Shown: positions 34,011 to 47,240 of the stretch, one piece after another
Position numbering within the stretch: position 1 is the first letter of the stretch
Layout: every line of letters starts with the position of its first letter
NCBI RefSeq assembly: GCF_009905375.1
Contig: NC_133648.1
Location: 91,986,990-92,050,989, forward strand
Length of the DNA stretch: 64,000 nt
Source of the DNA: Apium graveolens
Lineage: Eukaryota > Streptophyta > Magnoliopsida > Apiales > Apiaceae
Direction: 5' to 3'
Notes under the pieces: model-generated
What the model was told of the DNA's origin: nothing
Seen by the model: only the letters and a program-made list of their open reading frames with translations
Database searches by the model: none
Program-made: the position numbers and the translations under genes

Positions 34011-34230
34011 TATAGTTTTCAAAACTATTAATCGAATAAGGTTTATTCGATAATTTTATTTTATTTAACGAATATTATTTTGAATATTCATTCGAGGACT
34101 TATGACTCCGCTTATTTTATCTAATGAATATTATTTTGAATATTCATTCGAGGACTTATGACTCCGCTTATTTTATTTAATGAATATTATTTTGAATATT
34201 CATTCGAGGACTTATGACTTCGCTCATTTT
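33964..34230. repeat. TA microsatellite and three 57-bp AT-rich units (Tekay-B LTR)
   Basis: A TA run of more than 40 bp is followed by three units, each with GAATATTATTTTGAATATTC, TTCGAGGACTTATGACT and CCGCTTATTTTA-like words. In the 3' LTR the TA run is about 16 bp shorter (43444-43473). Confidence 0.85.
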
Positions 34231-34740
34231 ATTAAATAATATTCTTTATTTTATTAAAGAATTATGTTTCGATAATCAAACTTATTTTTGATTATTCAAA
34301 TAAAGATCGCACTTTCGTATAAGTATATCTTTGGTTATTTATTATTCATTTTAAGTATGAGTTTTAAAACTTCTTCTTCAATTATTTTTATAAAGATTAT
34401 CCTTTAAGGGAATATTATTTAAATAATAATATTCAGATATTTTCTAATATATCGGGACTGATTTATTTCATTAAATCAGCATTACTCCAAACATTCTTAA
34501 AAATGTTTTCGAGTCTTCAAAATAATTTTTAAAGGTTAGAGCGGATCCCAAAACTCGTTTTCAAATTTAAGATCTTCCTTTTTGAAGGGGACTTGAATAC
34601 TCGCTCAAAAATCTAAGGGATCCGGCTCTGTGGTGTATTTTATATTCACAATGAGGTTGCTGTTTTGATAAATGAATTAATTACTTACCCAACGTTCGGG
34701 AAGTAAGTCCATCTATTTGAGTCGGCATAAGCAACATGGG

Positions 34741-34800
34741 CTCAGTGGGAGTCCATCAATGCGTAAGTGGCTCAGTGGGAGTCCATCAATGCGTAAGTGG
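34741..34800 (+). repeat. Exact 30-bp tandem duplication in the Tekay-B LTR
   Basis: Two identical units beginning CTCAGTGGGAGTCCATCAAT at 34741 and 34771, with a third diverged unit at 34801. The 3' LTR and Tekay-A have diverged units here (GGCTGGGTGGCAGTCC), so the duplication was homogenised or arose recently. Confidence 0.85.
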
Positions 34801-35997
34801 CTAAGTGGCAGTCCAGCATAGGTCCTAATGCGGCCAGGGTGATGACCAGTGGGGAATTCGTCCATCTACTAGTAGAAAAGGTTACTTATTGGTATCTTTG
34901 CCTGATCAGCAAGATATCAGGTTTATGCCAAGGTTTTCTTATTCCAAATTTATTGGATATTATAACTCTGTTTATATTTTTCATAACAGAGGTTTCCGAG
35001 GAAAGTATGAGATATATATATAGGTGTATATATATATATATCGGGACTTAATGAAGTATCTCATAACTTCATTTCTTTTGAATGATATTTCAAAGATTGA
35101 ATCTATTCAAATCTTATCTTGTAGTCTCATCTATGTGATGAACTTTTAAACTGGTTATACCTTGAACGGTGGTAGTTCAAGTAGTATTCGGAAAAGATAT
35201 AAGTATATTGGAGTATCTTGTACCTTCATCTTTTCAACTTATATCTAGTAAATGATTATCTTATGCATGACAAAGATTTTCAGAAAAACGTTGAGACAAG
35301 GTTAGATATATGAGATCACCTTGTAACGATATTTTATATAGTTATACACTAAAACTCTGTGTGTATTATGCATGGAAGAGGACTTCCAAGATTTGGGAAG
35401 TATATATGTATATATATACTAAATATTTTGCGACTTTGTCGCATTAAGATTTCAAACTTGGTTCATTTCTTCTTGACCAAGACTTTCATGAGTACTATGA
35501 GAATGCTCATATATTGTAAATTATTATACATATTATTTCGGTGGGCTTGTTGCTCACCCTTGCTTTCTTCTTTCATCACACAACAACAGATAGACAAGAT
35601 GAGCAAGACCAAGCTCCCAATTCGTGAGCGGATAGGAAATGTTCTGCAGTTTCCTGTAGGCGTTGATGCCGTTGTGGCTGAGGTGGGAGCTACCAATAGG
35701 CTAGGCTTTCAACTTTTGATGTACCAGACTTATGTATATTATGAATTGTAATAATGGCAAAGAATATGTAAATTTATTCAGAAACCCTTTTGAGGTGTAA
35801 TGACTTATAATTGTGGAATAAAATGACTTGTGTTATTTTTGGTATTCATCTCTGAGACTATAACTTGTGGTGTGTGTGTATATTGTGGGGTCACAGTACT
35901 CAGTAGTTGGTTGACTGTTAAGATTAAGTATTGATAAGGGAAATGGAACTCGTGACAACCCGAATCCCCGACCCCGGATTTGGGGGTGTTACAGAAA

Positions 35998-36009
35998 TGG
36001 TATCAGAGC
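35998..36009 (+). other. Primer-binding site, initiator tRNA-Met (Tekay-B)
   Basis: TGGTATCAGAGC, 4 bp after the LTR end, the same spacing and sequence as Tekay-A. Confidence 0.95.
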
Positions 36010-36184
36010 TAAGCGTTATAAACCTGAGAGATGATGTGACGTTAAAATAATAAGTTCACTAAGATAATAAGAACTCTTGCCAAGTTCATAGTCGGACTAC
36101 CTAACATAGTACTGACAGTTAAAACCCTTATGGGAAACCTTATAAATATCGTGATAGAAGCGTAGTTCGTTATCGTATATGGTA

Positions 36185-36435
36185 GCGGGACTCCGAACCC
36201 TGAGGTTGAGGAGCAACATCGCGATGATGTTTTACTACATATTGGGGATCAGATTGTGGATCCGATAGATCATCCTAACAAGGGACCGGATGATGTTCAT
36301 ATTGAGGATGTAGCGGTTGAGGATGTTGTCTTAGAAGGGATTGTTGTTGAGGAGGATCCCGTGGGGGATCCTGACAAGAATGAATAAAGGACCACTGAGG
36401 AATTGATAACCATGGTTAGGGAAACTACTAGAGGT
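36185..36435 (+). pseudogene. Truncated Tekay-B relative of the extra ORF ahead of gag
   Basis: The reading GPDDVHIEDVAVEDVV, then EEDPVGDPDKNE and a TAA stop, matches the acidic N-terminus of the Tekay-A frame (GPDEVQIENAAVEDVI, EEDLMEDPDENE). The ATG equivalent to 8622 is ATA here. The similarity ends near 36435, where an RNase H fragment begins, so the Pro-rich middle and helical end are missing. Confidence 0.6.
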
Positions 36436-36449
36436 AGGATTGGTCGGTC

Positions 36450-37180
36450 ACTACCGGAGGTTCGTTCAAGTTCGTAAAGATAGTAGCCCCTTTAACGCGG
36501 CTTACTCATAAGACTGAGAAGTTCGAATGGACAGAGAAATGCGAGAACAGCTTTCAAGAACTGAAGCAAAGGTTGGTGACGGCTCCTATGTTGGCGTTAC
36601 CGGATGGAAAAGGAGATTTTGTGATTTGTATTGACGCTTCGCATAAGGAATTAGGGTGCTTCTTATACAGCACAACAAGGTAATCGCGTATGCGTCAAGA
36701 TAATTAAGGGAATATGAAAATCCGATATTCTACCCATGAGCTTGGGCTCGTGGCAATAGTTTTGCCCTAAAGATTGGAGGCACTACTTGTATGGAGAGAA
36801 GTGCGAGATTTACACAAGCCATAAGTGCTCTAGTATATTTTAACGCAGAAAGTGCTCAACATGCGCCAGAGGAGGTGGTTACAGCTAATTAAGGATTACG
36901 ATTATGAGATTCTTTATCATCCAGGGAAAGCCAAAATGGTGGCTAATGCCCTTAGTAGAAAGGAGAGACTAAAGATGAAAATGTCTTTGGGAGAATTGAT
37001 AAGAAATTTCGAGAAAATGGAAATTAAAGTAAAGGTAATCGGAGCCAGAACTGAAAAGCTGTTTGAGATTGTAATACAGCCCGAATTATTGAAAAAGATC
37101 ATATTGTGCCAAGAAAAAGTAATGAATGAAGGCAGAGAGTCAATGACTGGAGAAGAGATCCATATCAAGAAAGAAAGAAC
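36450..37180 (+). pseudogene. Misplaced RT-end/RNase H fragment ahead of gag in Tekay-B
   Basis: A piece of Tekay-type pol in the wrong place. It reads from the RT end (KIVAPLTRLTHKTEKFEWTE in shifting frame) through [47 protein letters not shown] and YHPGKAKMVANALSRKER, to the RNase H/integrase connector (QPELLKKIILCQEKVMNE). Tekay-B also has its own, more decayed RT/RNase H remnant after gag, so this is an extra copy. It is much better preserved than the rest of the internal region, so its source was a less decayed relative. Frameshifts near 36650-36850 break it. A long frame (36852-37250) covers the second half. Confidence 0.75.
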
Positions 37181-38200
37181 CCATAACATAATGAAATGGA
37201 AAACAAGGATTTTAACGTATAAGATAACCCTGATTATGGGGGAAGGATGAAACATTTCATATCGAGAAAACAGAAGTCGAGCAAGATAGGGAAACCAGGA
37301 CGGTACACCTATGGGGCAATTCATGGAGCTGCCTAAACAGAACTTATACTTTTACCCCCCAACCACCACCCTAAGGAAACAGTGTAGTGGGAAATTCTTT
37401 CAGGACCTTTAAGTCACTAAGCTCTCAGTGTTCCAAGGAACAAGTTGACCCAATCGAGGCAAGAGCCTGCCTAAAGGAAATATAGGAATCATTTGAGATT
37501 CTAAATGATTGACGAAGCGAAAAAGACTGTTTTTTTCACTTACCTTCCTAAGAGAGAGGCCACCCGTTGGTGAAAGGCCAAGAAAGACACGGGGCCAGAG
37601 GTTATAATAAACCGATTAAAGTTCAGTCAATTGTTTTCGAGAAAGTACTTCCCAAGATTATAGAGATAGTGTAAAAGCTTTAGAGCCAGAACCAAGGCGG
37701 ACGAGTATGATGAATTATGAATCTAAGTGGTAAAAGTTGGCAAGATTCATCCTGAGGACACGAATCCCAGAACAACGTGATGTTTGAAGTCAATGATTAA
37801 TGGGTTCATGAAATGATTGTAATAAAAAAAAAGAAACTGAAGTGGAAAGGAATATAAAGGCAATAGAGTTTGAGGAATGATAAGGGAGTTGGGTATGAGG
37901 AAACCCTAAAGACTCGTAGCAATAGAAATAGAAAAGTATGCAATGGTCAGGATGAGCGTGATTCACCATGAGTTAAAGTTGATGGTTGAAGGCATAAGAG
38001 ATACATATATTTTATCCCCTTTAAGTTGGTAGGATTCGAGGAAACCTTGAGATAGTTCGAAGGATAAATAATGAGATGCAGATAGACTGAGGAGACAAGA
38101 AAGTAAGAAATTAGGAAATTGGATGAAGGAAGTGACCTTCAAGAATGTGAAGTGTAAGTAACGCATGTGAATTGATACCCAAAAAGGGGGACACCAGGTA
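37181..38200 (+). pseudogene. Tekay-B gag remnant
   Basis: Aligns base for base with the Tekay-A gag remnant from about 9870 onward. EARACLKEI, stop, ESFEILND, then REATRW-like text at about 37455-37580 is the capsid core, with the same TAG and TGA positions as Tekay-A. The MPP start is lost in the junction with the misplaced RNase H fragment. It has no open frame of useful length. Confidence 0.6.
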
Positions 38201-39180
38201 TAAAAGATATCCCAACATTGAGATGACTGTTGAGATAAATAAAAGAGGTAAATGAGTAGTTAGAACTAAAAAGTTCACGTTGAACACGACCAATATCTTC
38301 TAGAACATCCCTGTTATCATTACTGAATTAGGCAAGAAAAACGGATAACCATTATTATCTTTTGGAGGCCATATTGATTGAATTCATTTTGAATACAGAT
38401 ATTATTGTGAAATTAGGCATATACTATCGAGGTGGGAATGATTGAATAAGATACCCTTATCAGGGATATATGACTTGATTTATCCATGTAAGGATGCAAG
38501 TACCTTTTTAAAGGTGGAATTAAGGATATAACCTCAATAGCTTGAGATGAACCATGGGGGGATGCATAAAGGATGGCATTTCACCCTTAATAGGGACATT
38601 ATGAGTTTGGGTAGTACGGAATGAAGGACTAAGGCAACAACAACCTTTAAAGATCAGTGGAGAAAGTTTTCAGAACTATACAGACAATGATTCTGGTATT
38701 AGTAAATGGTATCTTGATATGCCATGTACCTAGGGTGTACCTGATGAAGGATTTAAGGATAACCTTAGAGGTTTTACAAGGAGAAAGGTAATATTCAAAG
38801 TTCTCAAGAATAGAAATTTTGATAAAGGAAATATGACTTAATTATAATAATGCCAGGTGGGGCACGTGTTGGACCATAAGAAAGTATAGATCGACCCAAT
38901 GAGGGTCGAGATTGGTGAAAACGAGAAGGACCCAAGGTAAGAGACGTCCTAAGTATGATCGAGAGTCATTCGTGACAATGTTCACATCTAAAGACTAAGG
39001 CAATGACTTATGGAAAAATGGTGATTTTTTTCTCACCAGGACTTAAGAATAGCATTTTCACATAAGCAGTGATTGAAATGAGGTAGAAAATTTAGTTGGA
39101 GGTGGTTAAAATGACATTGATTGTAAGGAAATTTTACTATCAGGAAAGGCCAAAGAGGTGGCCGACACTCTAAGTGTAAG
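38201..39180 (+). pseudogene. Tekay-B RT/RNase H remnant (own copy)
   Basis: The same patches as in Tekay-A in the same order: the palm region near 38650-38790, the thumb near 38855-38930 (VGHVLDHKKV, stop, IDPMRVEI), and the RNase H end near 39110-39175 (SGKAKEVADTL). Extensively frameshifted and stop-ridden. The next 500 bp or so (39181-39700) align with 11891-12379 and show no nameable domain. Confidence 0.5.
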
Positions 39181-39700
39181 AGAGCAATTATAGGCGCTCG
39201 TGTCAGAGGAATACAGTGACGATGGTTAAAGCCGTGAAGGTTGTATTATGGTTTGAAAGATTGACATTCCTTCTGATGATTGTGCGATACTCAACCGTAA
39301 TAGTAGTTTAGTAAAGATTTAATTCATGTAATCGCCGTGAGCGGGCTATCTATCTTAGCCTATCTTGAGATAAGCCAGGACCATGTTACGAAAGGACTAA
39401 ATGGACCTTTGAGCTTCATGTCTCCCAATAAAGACATATGGTTAATAATGGTATTAACCTGATATCGTTGATTTCATTGAAACTCTTCTGCAATTTTATC
39501 TGCTTCATGTCATATGTACATCAAGTTCAGGAGTGTTCTTCATGAATCATGAACGGTGATCATGTTGACTCCTTAGAAGAATTGGATACGATAGCTATGG
39601 ACTTTGTATGGTTAGATATTAAGATTTCATGGAAAACGAATGACTATAGTAGGTCCGTGGTGGACTATTTTAATGTAGCAATGATTCTGCGAGTAATGAG

Positions 39701-41360
39701 CCGATTACAACCGTGAGAGTTGTATTGGAATGGTGTTGAGATTGAGTACAACTAATCGGGTCGTGGTGATGTATAAGTTATTAATGATAGACCGACTAAG
39801 CCGAACATTTACCTATGATATATTTATTCCTTCTTATCGATAAAGAGTAGTATTACCCATACGAAGAAGGTTGTGGTATAGAAATGGATTCTAGTAACGA
39901 TGAGGTCTAGAATGAAATCCCAGATTCAATTTTCGTTCTCAAGGGAGTTTCAAGGGTGATTATGTATAAGCTAGAGCAAGAGCAAGGGTCCATAAATTGA
40001 TGGACGGAATAGCAAAAATATTTAAGCAGGTGAAATGTGATGCTATAATACTTGATGTTGATATATATACGTATACGTTTTGTTCTCCTATGACAAACCT
40101 CTATAGTTTAGAGGTACATTCCAAGCCAGATATTTTATGGCAGTATTTTTTTCATATATACAATTCTCTTCAGTTCGTTCTTTTCTCTTCTTTTCATTTC
40201 ATGTAAGCTGAGAAGAACAACCCTTCCAGAAGGGGAGGTATTGTCGAATGACTATCTATCTGTGTGATAGAAGCCTAGTAGGATACCACATGTTGTTTAA
40301 TTGCTTGTCAAGTACTAAAGGCTGGCTACCTTCTGTACTAACTATGCAATAGAATAAGTGTTCATGATCATAATGATCTCTCAATAAATTCTTTTACTTC
40401 TATACGAAGGACCAAGCTTTCAAAGATGGAGGCAGCTAGAGATGAAGTGGTACCAAGTACGATGGTATTCCGATTCTAACACGTTCGTGATACTAAAGTT
40501 GACGCGATTATTAAAAGGTTATAAAACTCTAGCGAGTAAAGGTATATCTAGAATAGTATTCTGTACGGAAGATAGTACCGATTACGAACTGGAAAAGAAT
40601 GGGTATTGAGAAGCAAAAGCTATAATGCTAGAAGCTATGATGAGAGTCTGTGAAATAGACTTGAAAGAATTTGGAATGATCACTTAACGCGGATTGAGTT
40701 TTCTTACGATAATAGATCATATGTCATTATCGAGATGTCGTCTTATGAGATCCTTGAGGGAACACAATGTCGATCTCCCTTATGTTAGGATGAAGTTGCA
40801 GAGCGCTAGATGCTCGGACCAGCAGTGGTCCAAAGGACCAGGGATATAATAGATCTAATCAGAGGGCGGCTGGTAGTAGCCCAAGATGGACATAAAAAGT
40901 ATGTTGATTTGACACGAAAGGACAAAGAGTAGGAAGTAGGGGACCTAGTGCAGTTATAGGTATTCCCTTGGAAAGGATGGATGATGTTCGGAAAGAAAGG
41001 AAAGCTAAGCCCTCGAATTATTGGACCCTTTGAGGTATTAGGATGTATTGGGAAGTTAGCATATGAGATCGCCCTACGCCCGAACCTGTAGCAAGTTCAT
41101 AACGTGTTCCATGTATCAATGTTAAGGAAGAGTAATTCGGATGCCAGACAAATAGGGGCGTATGAGCGCATAGACATGCAACCAGACGTAACCTATATGG
41201 AGCAACCAGGAAGGGTTATAGATCGAAAAAGGACAAGTGCTTAGGAGAAGGGTTATCAAACTAGTCAGAGTTTGGTGGTAGAACCATAATATGGAAAATT
41301 GACTTGAGAGTTAGAAGGCACAATGCTAGAAAAGCATCCCCAATTGTTTTCTATCAGATT
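39701..41360 (+). pseudogene. Tekay-B integrase and chromodomain remnant
   Basis: Parallel to 12380-14060 of Tekay-A, including the unexplained insert with a 69-codon frame (39997-40206 here). Recognisable text: the ELITTVRVVLEW and VVMYKLLMID region (about 39690-39800), RITRIEFSYDNRSYVIIEM-like text near 40690-40750, the GPY/F region near 40960-41060, and the chromodomain tail near 41170-41340 (QPDVTYMEQPGR). Multiple stops and frameshifts make it inactive. Confidence 0.6.
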
Positions 41361-41378
41361 CCGGGACAGAATCCTTTT

Positions 41379-41390
41379 AAGGAGGGGAGA
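41379..41390 (+). other. Polypurine tract of Tekay-B
   Basis: AAGGAGGGGAGA, one base before the 3' LTR. Confidence 0.9.
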
Positions 41391-41391
41391 C

Positions 41392-44300
41392 TGTAATAAC
41401 CCCAATTTTTAGAAATTTTTGAAACCGGGATGAATAGTAACGTTTGCTGACAATGCTGATTAAGAAAAATTATCAGACCATGATATATAGGAGTACTGTT
41501 ATGGAAATTCTAAGATCGTATTAGTATTCCATAAAGAAAATAAGTGTATGTAAAAGCCGTCGGATTTCGAAAACGAGCACTTTTATTTTTCCCCGAGATT
41601 TCCACCAGACATTAAAAGATTTAAGAAATTAATATTAAGATGAAGGATTTTAAATTCAAGGATTATAAAGGAGAATTAATTTAGGTATTAAAAATACCAA
41701 GAAGATTTTATCAATAAAACCATTAAGGTATTTAACCAAACGATCAACGAGATTGAGTGATAACCGGACAAAGAAATGAATAACGACTCTTGTAAATACC
41801 TTTGCAAGTGGCAAGGCAAGTGGATGGTTGATCAAACAAGAAACCAAGTGATAGTTAGGAAGGAATGGCTAGTTAATTATATAGTTAACTAGGGATGATC
41901 TCATCTCACCATAAATCACCAACACATGGCAAATGGTGAGTTCATCTTCCACTAACTCCTTTGTTTATTATTAACCTAGCAAAATATCAAGACAACCCAT
42001 CATTATCCACCACATTATTCCTCCAACACAAGAAAGCAAAAGCATTTCCTCCCCCATTTCCATTGCTCTCGTCCAAAACAGAACCAGCACATTAAAACTG
42101 CTGTATCTCCTTCATTTCTCACTCAAATGTTGTGTTCTATAGCTCGTTGGAAAGGTATTGAGATGGCCTACAACTCTTGTTCACAAGTCTTGTCCAAATA
42201 ACCAAGGTAAAACCCTCATTTTTACAGTTCTTTCAATCGGACTTTTAGAACCTTCAAAGCCTAACTTTGTGTTCTTGATTTCTTTGGAAAGATCAAGCTT
42301 GTAGGAGGCTCTCTAAGGCTTCCTAGCAACTTAACACCTCCCAAGGAAGGTATAAATTTCAAAACCTAGCCTTTAATTTATTTTTTATTAAGTTTAATGG
42401 TTGGTTTTGTGAAATGAGAAGCATGGATTGTGATTATTAGTAGTTTGGTTTGATTTGGAAGTGTTTTGGTAATTGAAGCTTGATTATAGTTTATAGGTCT
42501 TGATTGTGGTTGTTTGAGTTGAAAATATTGGAGGTTATGGACTGATGTGGTATGGTTTAGGTGAAGTTTTGTTGTATTGATGGTTATGAGTTGGTTGGTG
42601 GTTAATTGGAGTAGTTTAAACATTGGTAATCGCGTAAACATAGTCGTCGTAATGCCCATTTTTATTCAACTGCTTGTTCTTAGTGTTCAGCAAATAAAAC
42701 TTAACAAAAAATCTGTAACATTGCCATGTTTAGCTAGAGCGTGTCGTAAGCTTCGTTTTGATATGTGGATCTCTTGGTTCCGATGTACGGTTTAGGAGAA
42801 ACGACCGTTTTAAGTAACGGCGTTTCGCGAACGAATCTTTACATCTCGCTTTATTTTGAGACCTTGTTTAAGTCCCCTAAAAGACTAATTGGATTACAAA
42901 ACAATTATGTAAGGTAGATTAAGAAGTTGGTAGAGTACTCGCGAAAGATTTGCCTTAAAATTCATAATGATTAATTTATTAAAATTGGTGGAGCCAAGGG
43001 TGTGCGAACGATTAACGCAAATCGTTAAGCGTATAAGCGAACATTAGGGTCTAAGTGGATAAAGTCTAGTTTCTTAAGCGACCGTGGTTTAATTCCGGCT
43101 TATGTTGTTGTTCATAGGTTACTGGACCTACTCTAAGCTTAAGTCTACCCCAGAGCACTCAGGCAAGTTTTCTACCCGTTATACTGTTGTTGTGATGTAT
43201 ATATGTATATGCATTATCTTGTGATAAGTGCATGATTGTTATTAGCAAATCTTGCGATATATTGGAGCATGCTGATATGGTATATATGCATGTCTGTTTC
43301 GTAATCTTGATATCTAATTGTTGATTCAATTGCTTATAAGTTACATAATACCTATGCTAGAGATAAGCAGTAGTTGCGTATACCCTTAGTATAGGGGACC
43401 CAAAGGTGAACATATTTCTAAACCGGGAGTCGATGTTCCCGAGTATTATATATATATATATATATATATATACAAATATAGTTTTTAAAACTATTAATCG
43501 AATAAGGTTTATTCGATAATTTTATTTTATTTAATGAATATTATTTTGAATATTCATTCGAGGACTTATGACTCCGCTTATTTTATCTAATGAATATTAT
43601 TTTGAATATTCATTCGAGGACTTATGACTCCGCTTATTTTATTTAATGAATATTATTTTGAATATTTATTCGAGGACTTATGACTCCGCTCATTTTATTA
43701 AATAATATTCTTTATTTTATTAAAGAATAATATTTCGATAATCAAACTTATTTTTGATTATTCAAATAAAGATCGCACTTTCGTATAAGTATATCTTTGG
43801 TTATTTATTATTCATTTTAAGTATGAGTTTTAAAACTTCTTCTTCAATTATTTTTATAAAGATTATCCTTTATGGGAATATTATTTAAATAATAATATTC
43901 AGATATTTTCTAATATATCGGGACTGATTTATTTCATTAAATCAGCATTACTCCAAACATTCTTAAAAATGTTTTCGAGTCTTCAAAATGATTTTTAAAG
44001 GTTAGAGCGGATCCCAAAACTCGTTTTCAAATTTAAGATCTTCCTTTTTGAAGGGGACTTGAATACTCGCTCAAAAATCTAAGGGATCCGGCTCTATGGT
44101 GTATTTTATATTCGCAACGAGGTTGCTGTTTTGATAAATGAATTGATTACTTACCCAACGTTCGGGAAGTAAGTCCATCTATTTAAGTCGGCATAAGCAA
44201 CATGGGCTCAGTGGGCGTCCATGAAAGTGTAAGTGGCTCAGTGGGAGTCCATCAATGCGTAAGTGGTTAAGTGGCAGTCCAGCATAGGTCCTAATGCGGC

Positions 44301-45437
44301 CAGGGTGATGACCAGTGGGGAATTCATCCATCTACTAGTAGAAAAAGTTACTTATTGGTATCTTTGCCTGATCAGCAAGATATCAGGTTTATGCCAAGGT
44401 TTTCTTCTTTCCAAATTTATTGGATATTATAACTCTGTTTATATTTTTCATAACAAAGGTTTCCGAGAAAAGTATGAGATATTTATATAGGTGTATATAT
44501 ATATATATCGGGACTTAATGAAGTATCTCGTAACTTCATTTCTTTTGAATGATATTTCAAAGATTGAATCTATTCAAATCTTATCTTGTAGTCTCATCTA
44601 TGTGATGAACTTTTGAACTGGTTATACCTTGAACGGTGGTAGTTCAAGTAGTATTCGGAAAAGATATAAGTATATTGGAGTATCTTGTACCTTCATCTTT
44701 TCAACTTATATCTAGTAAATGATTATCTTATGCATGACAAAGATTTTCAGAAAAACGTTGAGACAAGGTTAGATATATGAGATCACCTTGTAACGATATT
44801 TTATATAGTTATACACTAAAACTCTGTGTGTATTATGCATGGAAGAGGACTTCCAAGATTTGGGATGTATATATATATATATATATACTAAATATTTTGC
44901 GACTTTGTCGCATTAAGATTTCAAACTTGGTTCATTTCTTCTTGACCAAGACTTTCATGAGTACTATGAGAATGCTCATATATTGTAAATTATTATACAT
45001 ATTATTTCGGTGGGCTTGTTGCTCACCCTTGCTTTCTTCTTTCATCACACAACAACAGATGGACAAGATGAGCAGGATCAAGCTCCCAATTCATGAGCGG
45101 ATAGGAAACGTTCTGCAGTTTCCTGTAGGCGTTGATGCCGTTGTGGCTGAGGTAGGAGCTACCAATAGGCTAGGCTTTCAACTTTTGATGTACCAGACTT
45201 ATGTATATTATGAATTGTAATAATGGCAAAGAATATGTAAATTTATTCAGAAACCCTTTTGAGGTGTAATGACTTATAATTGTGGAATAAAATGACTTGT
45301 GTTATTTTTGGTATTCATCTCTGAGACTATAACTTGTGGTGTGTGTGTGTATATTGTGGGGTCACAGTACTCAGTAGTTGGTTGACTGTTAAGATTAAGT
45401 ATTGATAAGGGAAATGGAACTCGTGACAACCCGAATC
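41392..45437 (+). repeat. 3' LTR of Tekay-B, first part (interrupted by Tekay-C)
   Basis: Matches 31912 onward to CCCGAATC at 45437, the point where Tekay-C is inserted. The last 27 bp resume at 58142. Confidence 0.95.
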
Positions 45438-46117
45438 TGTAATATCCGGGATATAACGTGTAATTATTTTTACTATTAAACAATTAATATGTGTGTGTAG
45501 TATCTATTCTGTGAGTTAATTGTTAAGTGATATATGTACTTGAATATTCAAAAATAATATTAATTGAGTATTTTAATTTTTATATGCCCAAAATAAAATA
45601 TAGATAATTGTCATATCTTCCTAATTATTTTTATGTTGATTTATAGATTTATAAGAATCATATGAAATTTTTAAAATCTTTTTCCGGGTAATTAAAATCT
45701 ATTTTATAAAAACGGGAACCAACCGACGTCAACCGTTGTTACGTTTTTGGAACCCGAAACTCTTCCGAGAACTCCTTCCTAACCTAATTATAATATTCCG
45801 AGCATTTTCCATGTTTCGACTTTTTCGATCCGGCGTACGGTTTGTCCTGCGCGGGTCCCGACGCAACATTTTCGATACAATATTCGTTTCGGTAAATCAA
45901 TAAAACCCGTATTTTCGATAAACGGGAGCTTTTTATTAAACTATCCCAATTATCACTTCGTAGTACGTGTAACTGGGCGCTGAGACCAAGACCGCAGTAC
46001 AAATTGTACTGATTTGGATAATTATCCCGAAAACCGATACCGTTTGGATCAGTTTTTATAAATAAACGTACCATTTTATATCCGGAATGATCCAACGGGA
46101 TACTAATTTTCCGTAAT

Positions 46118-46125
46118 TATAAATA
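46118..46125 (+). promoter_or_regulatory. TATA box in the Tekay-C 5' LTR
   Basis: TATAAATA within AATTATAAATAGCC, the best TATA box in the window. Transcription would start about 30 bp downstream, near 46150. The 3' LTR copy is at 55378-55385. Confidence 0.65.
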
Positions 46126-47094
46126 GCCTTTTACCGTATTTTATTTCGTATTAAAATCATTTGCAGACAGATAAATATATAATTTTACAGAGAAAAATCA
46201 TATATTCATAAACCTTTCTGAGAATCAAACCAACTTTTGAAGGTGTTAGTGATCTTTGTTTGAAAAGCTCGAGTACTGGATTTGAAGGTCTTGAGAAGCT
46301 CTATCAGAATCTGTAATTCATACACCTGCAGAATCAAAGGTTGAATTTCTAAAAATTTAATTATTTTCGAATTTATTTTATTAAAAATATGAATTTTTGT
46401 TCGGATGATTGTTTGTATGATTTGATGATTGTATGTTGTAGAGCTTGTTTTCCTGATGATTTTCATATGTCATACGTCTGATTTGGAGTTCAATAACATG
46501 TTCAAATTTGAGTTTGATTTTCGAATTTTAAAATTAGGGTTTATAACCCGTATGAATGTTCTTAATTGAAATTTGGGGGTTTCTTATTCTGTGATAGATT
46601 GATGTTGTGTTATAGTGGGTTGTGTTCTCTGTGAAATTTGCAATCCAGTCGTATAAGTTTCATGAACCAACGAGGTCTGTAGAGAAGGGAGTTGTATTTT
46701 GAAGTTTTCCGATGTTCACCGGAAACTGGGAAATTTCACGGCTAAATTCCGGCCAACTCAGGGATTGTTAGGTTGTTTTGATTGCATGGTTGTGTTCCTG
46801 GTGTTGTGTAAATGTGATCTGGAGCTTGTGGCAAGGTGAGGAAGCCGGAATCGTGTTCTCCGGCGAACCCCTGTATTTTCCGGCGACTGACTGTAAAAAT
46901 TGCAGTTTGGTCCCTGAACTTTTGAAAACGATGCAGTTTAGTCCCTGTAGTTTCCAGACTTTGCAAAAATAGGATTCCTGTTTTAAAAATGTTTAAAAAT
47001 CAGATTTCTCATTTATTTTTATTATAAAAATTCGTTTTTAATTTCTGAAAATTCTAAAAATTATTATTTTAATTCCGAAAATTATTTTTAATTC

Positions 47095-47240
47095 ACAAAT
47101 AAATCTGAATTAATTATTTAATTAATTTCAATTAATTTTTAATTGATTAATTAGTCAATTAATTCAAAAATTAATTGATTAATTGATTTAATTAATTATT
47201 AATTGATTTTTAATTAATTATTTAATTAGATTTAATTATT
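47095..47240. repeat. AT-rich TTAATTAA-type low-complexity block in the Tekay-C LTR
   Basis: About 145 bp built of overlapping AATTAATT, TTGATTAATT and TTTAATTA words, highly self-complementary. The 3' LTR copy is at about 56355-56500. Only one base change separates the copies, so it is stable despite its composition. Confidence 0.7.

Larger units (their letters stand above)
31912..35993 (+). repeat. 5' LTR of Tekay-B (4082 bp)
   Basis: Starts TGTAATAACCCC and ends GGGGGTGTTACA like Tekay-A. Contains donor-like AAGGTAAGA near 32724, conserved blocks at about 33150-33173 and 33307-33355, a long TA run (33964-34007), three 57-bp AT-rich units (34070-34230), two exact 30-bp units (34741-34800) and an acceptor-like ACAACAACAG near 35588. 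Confidence 0.95.
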
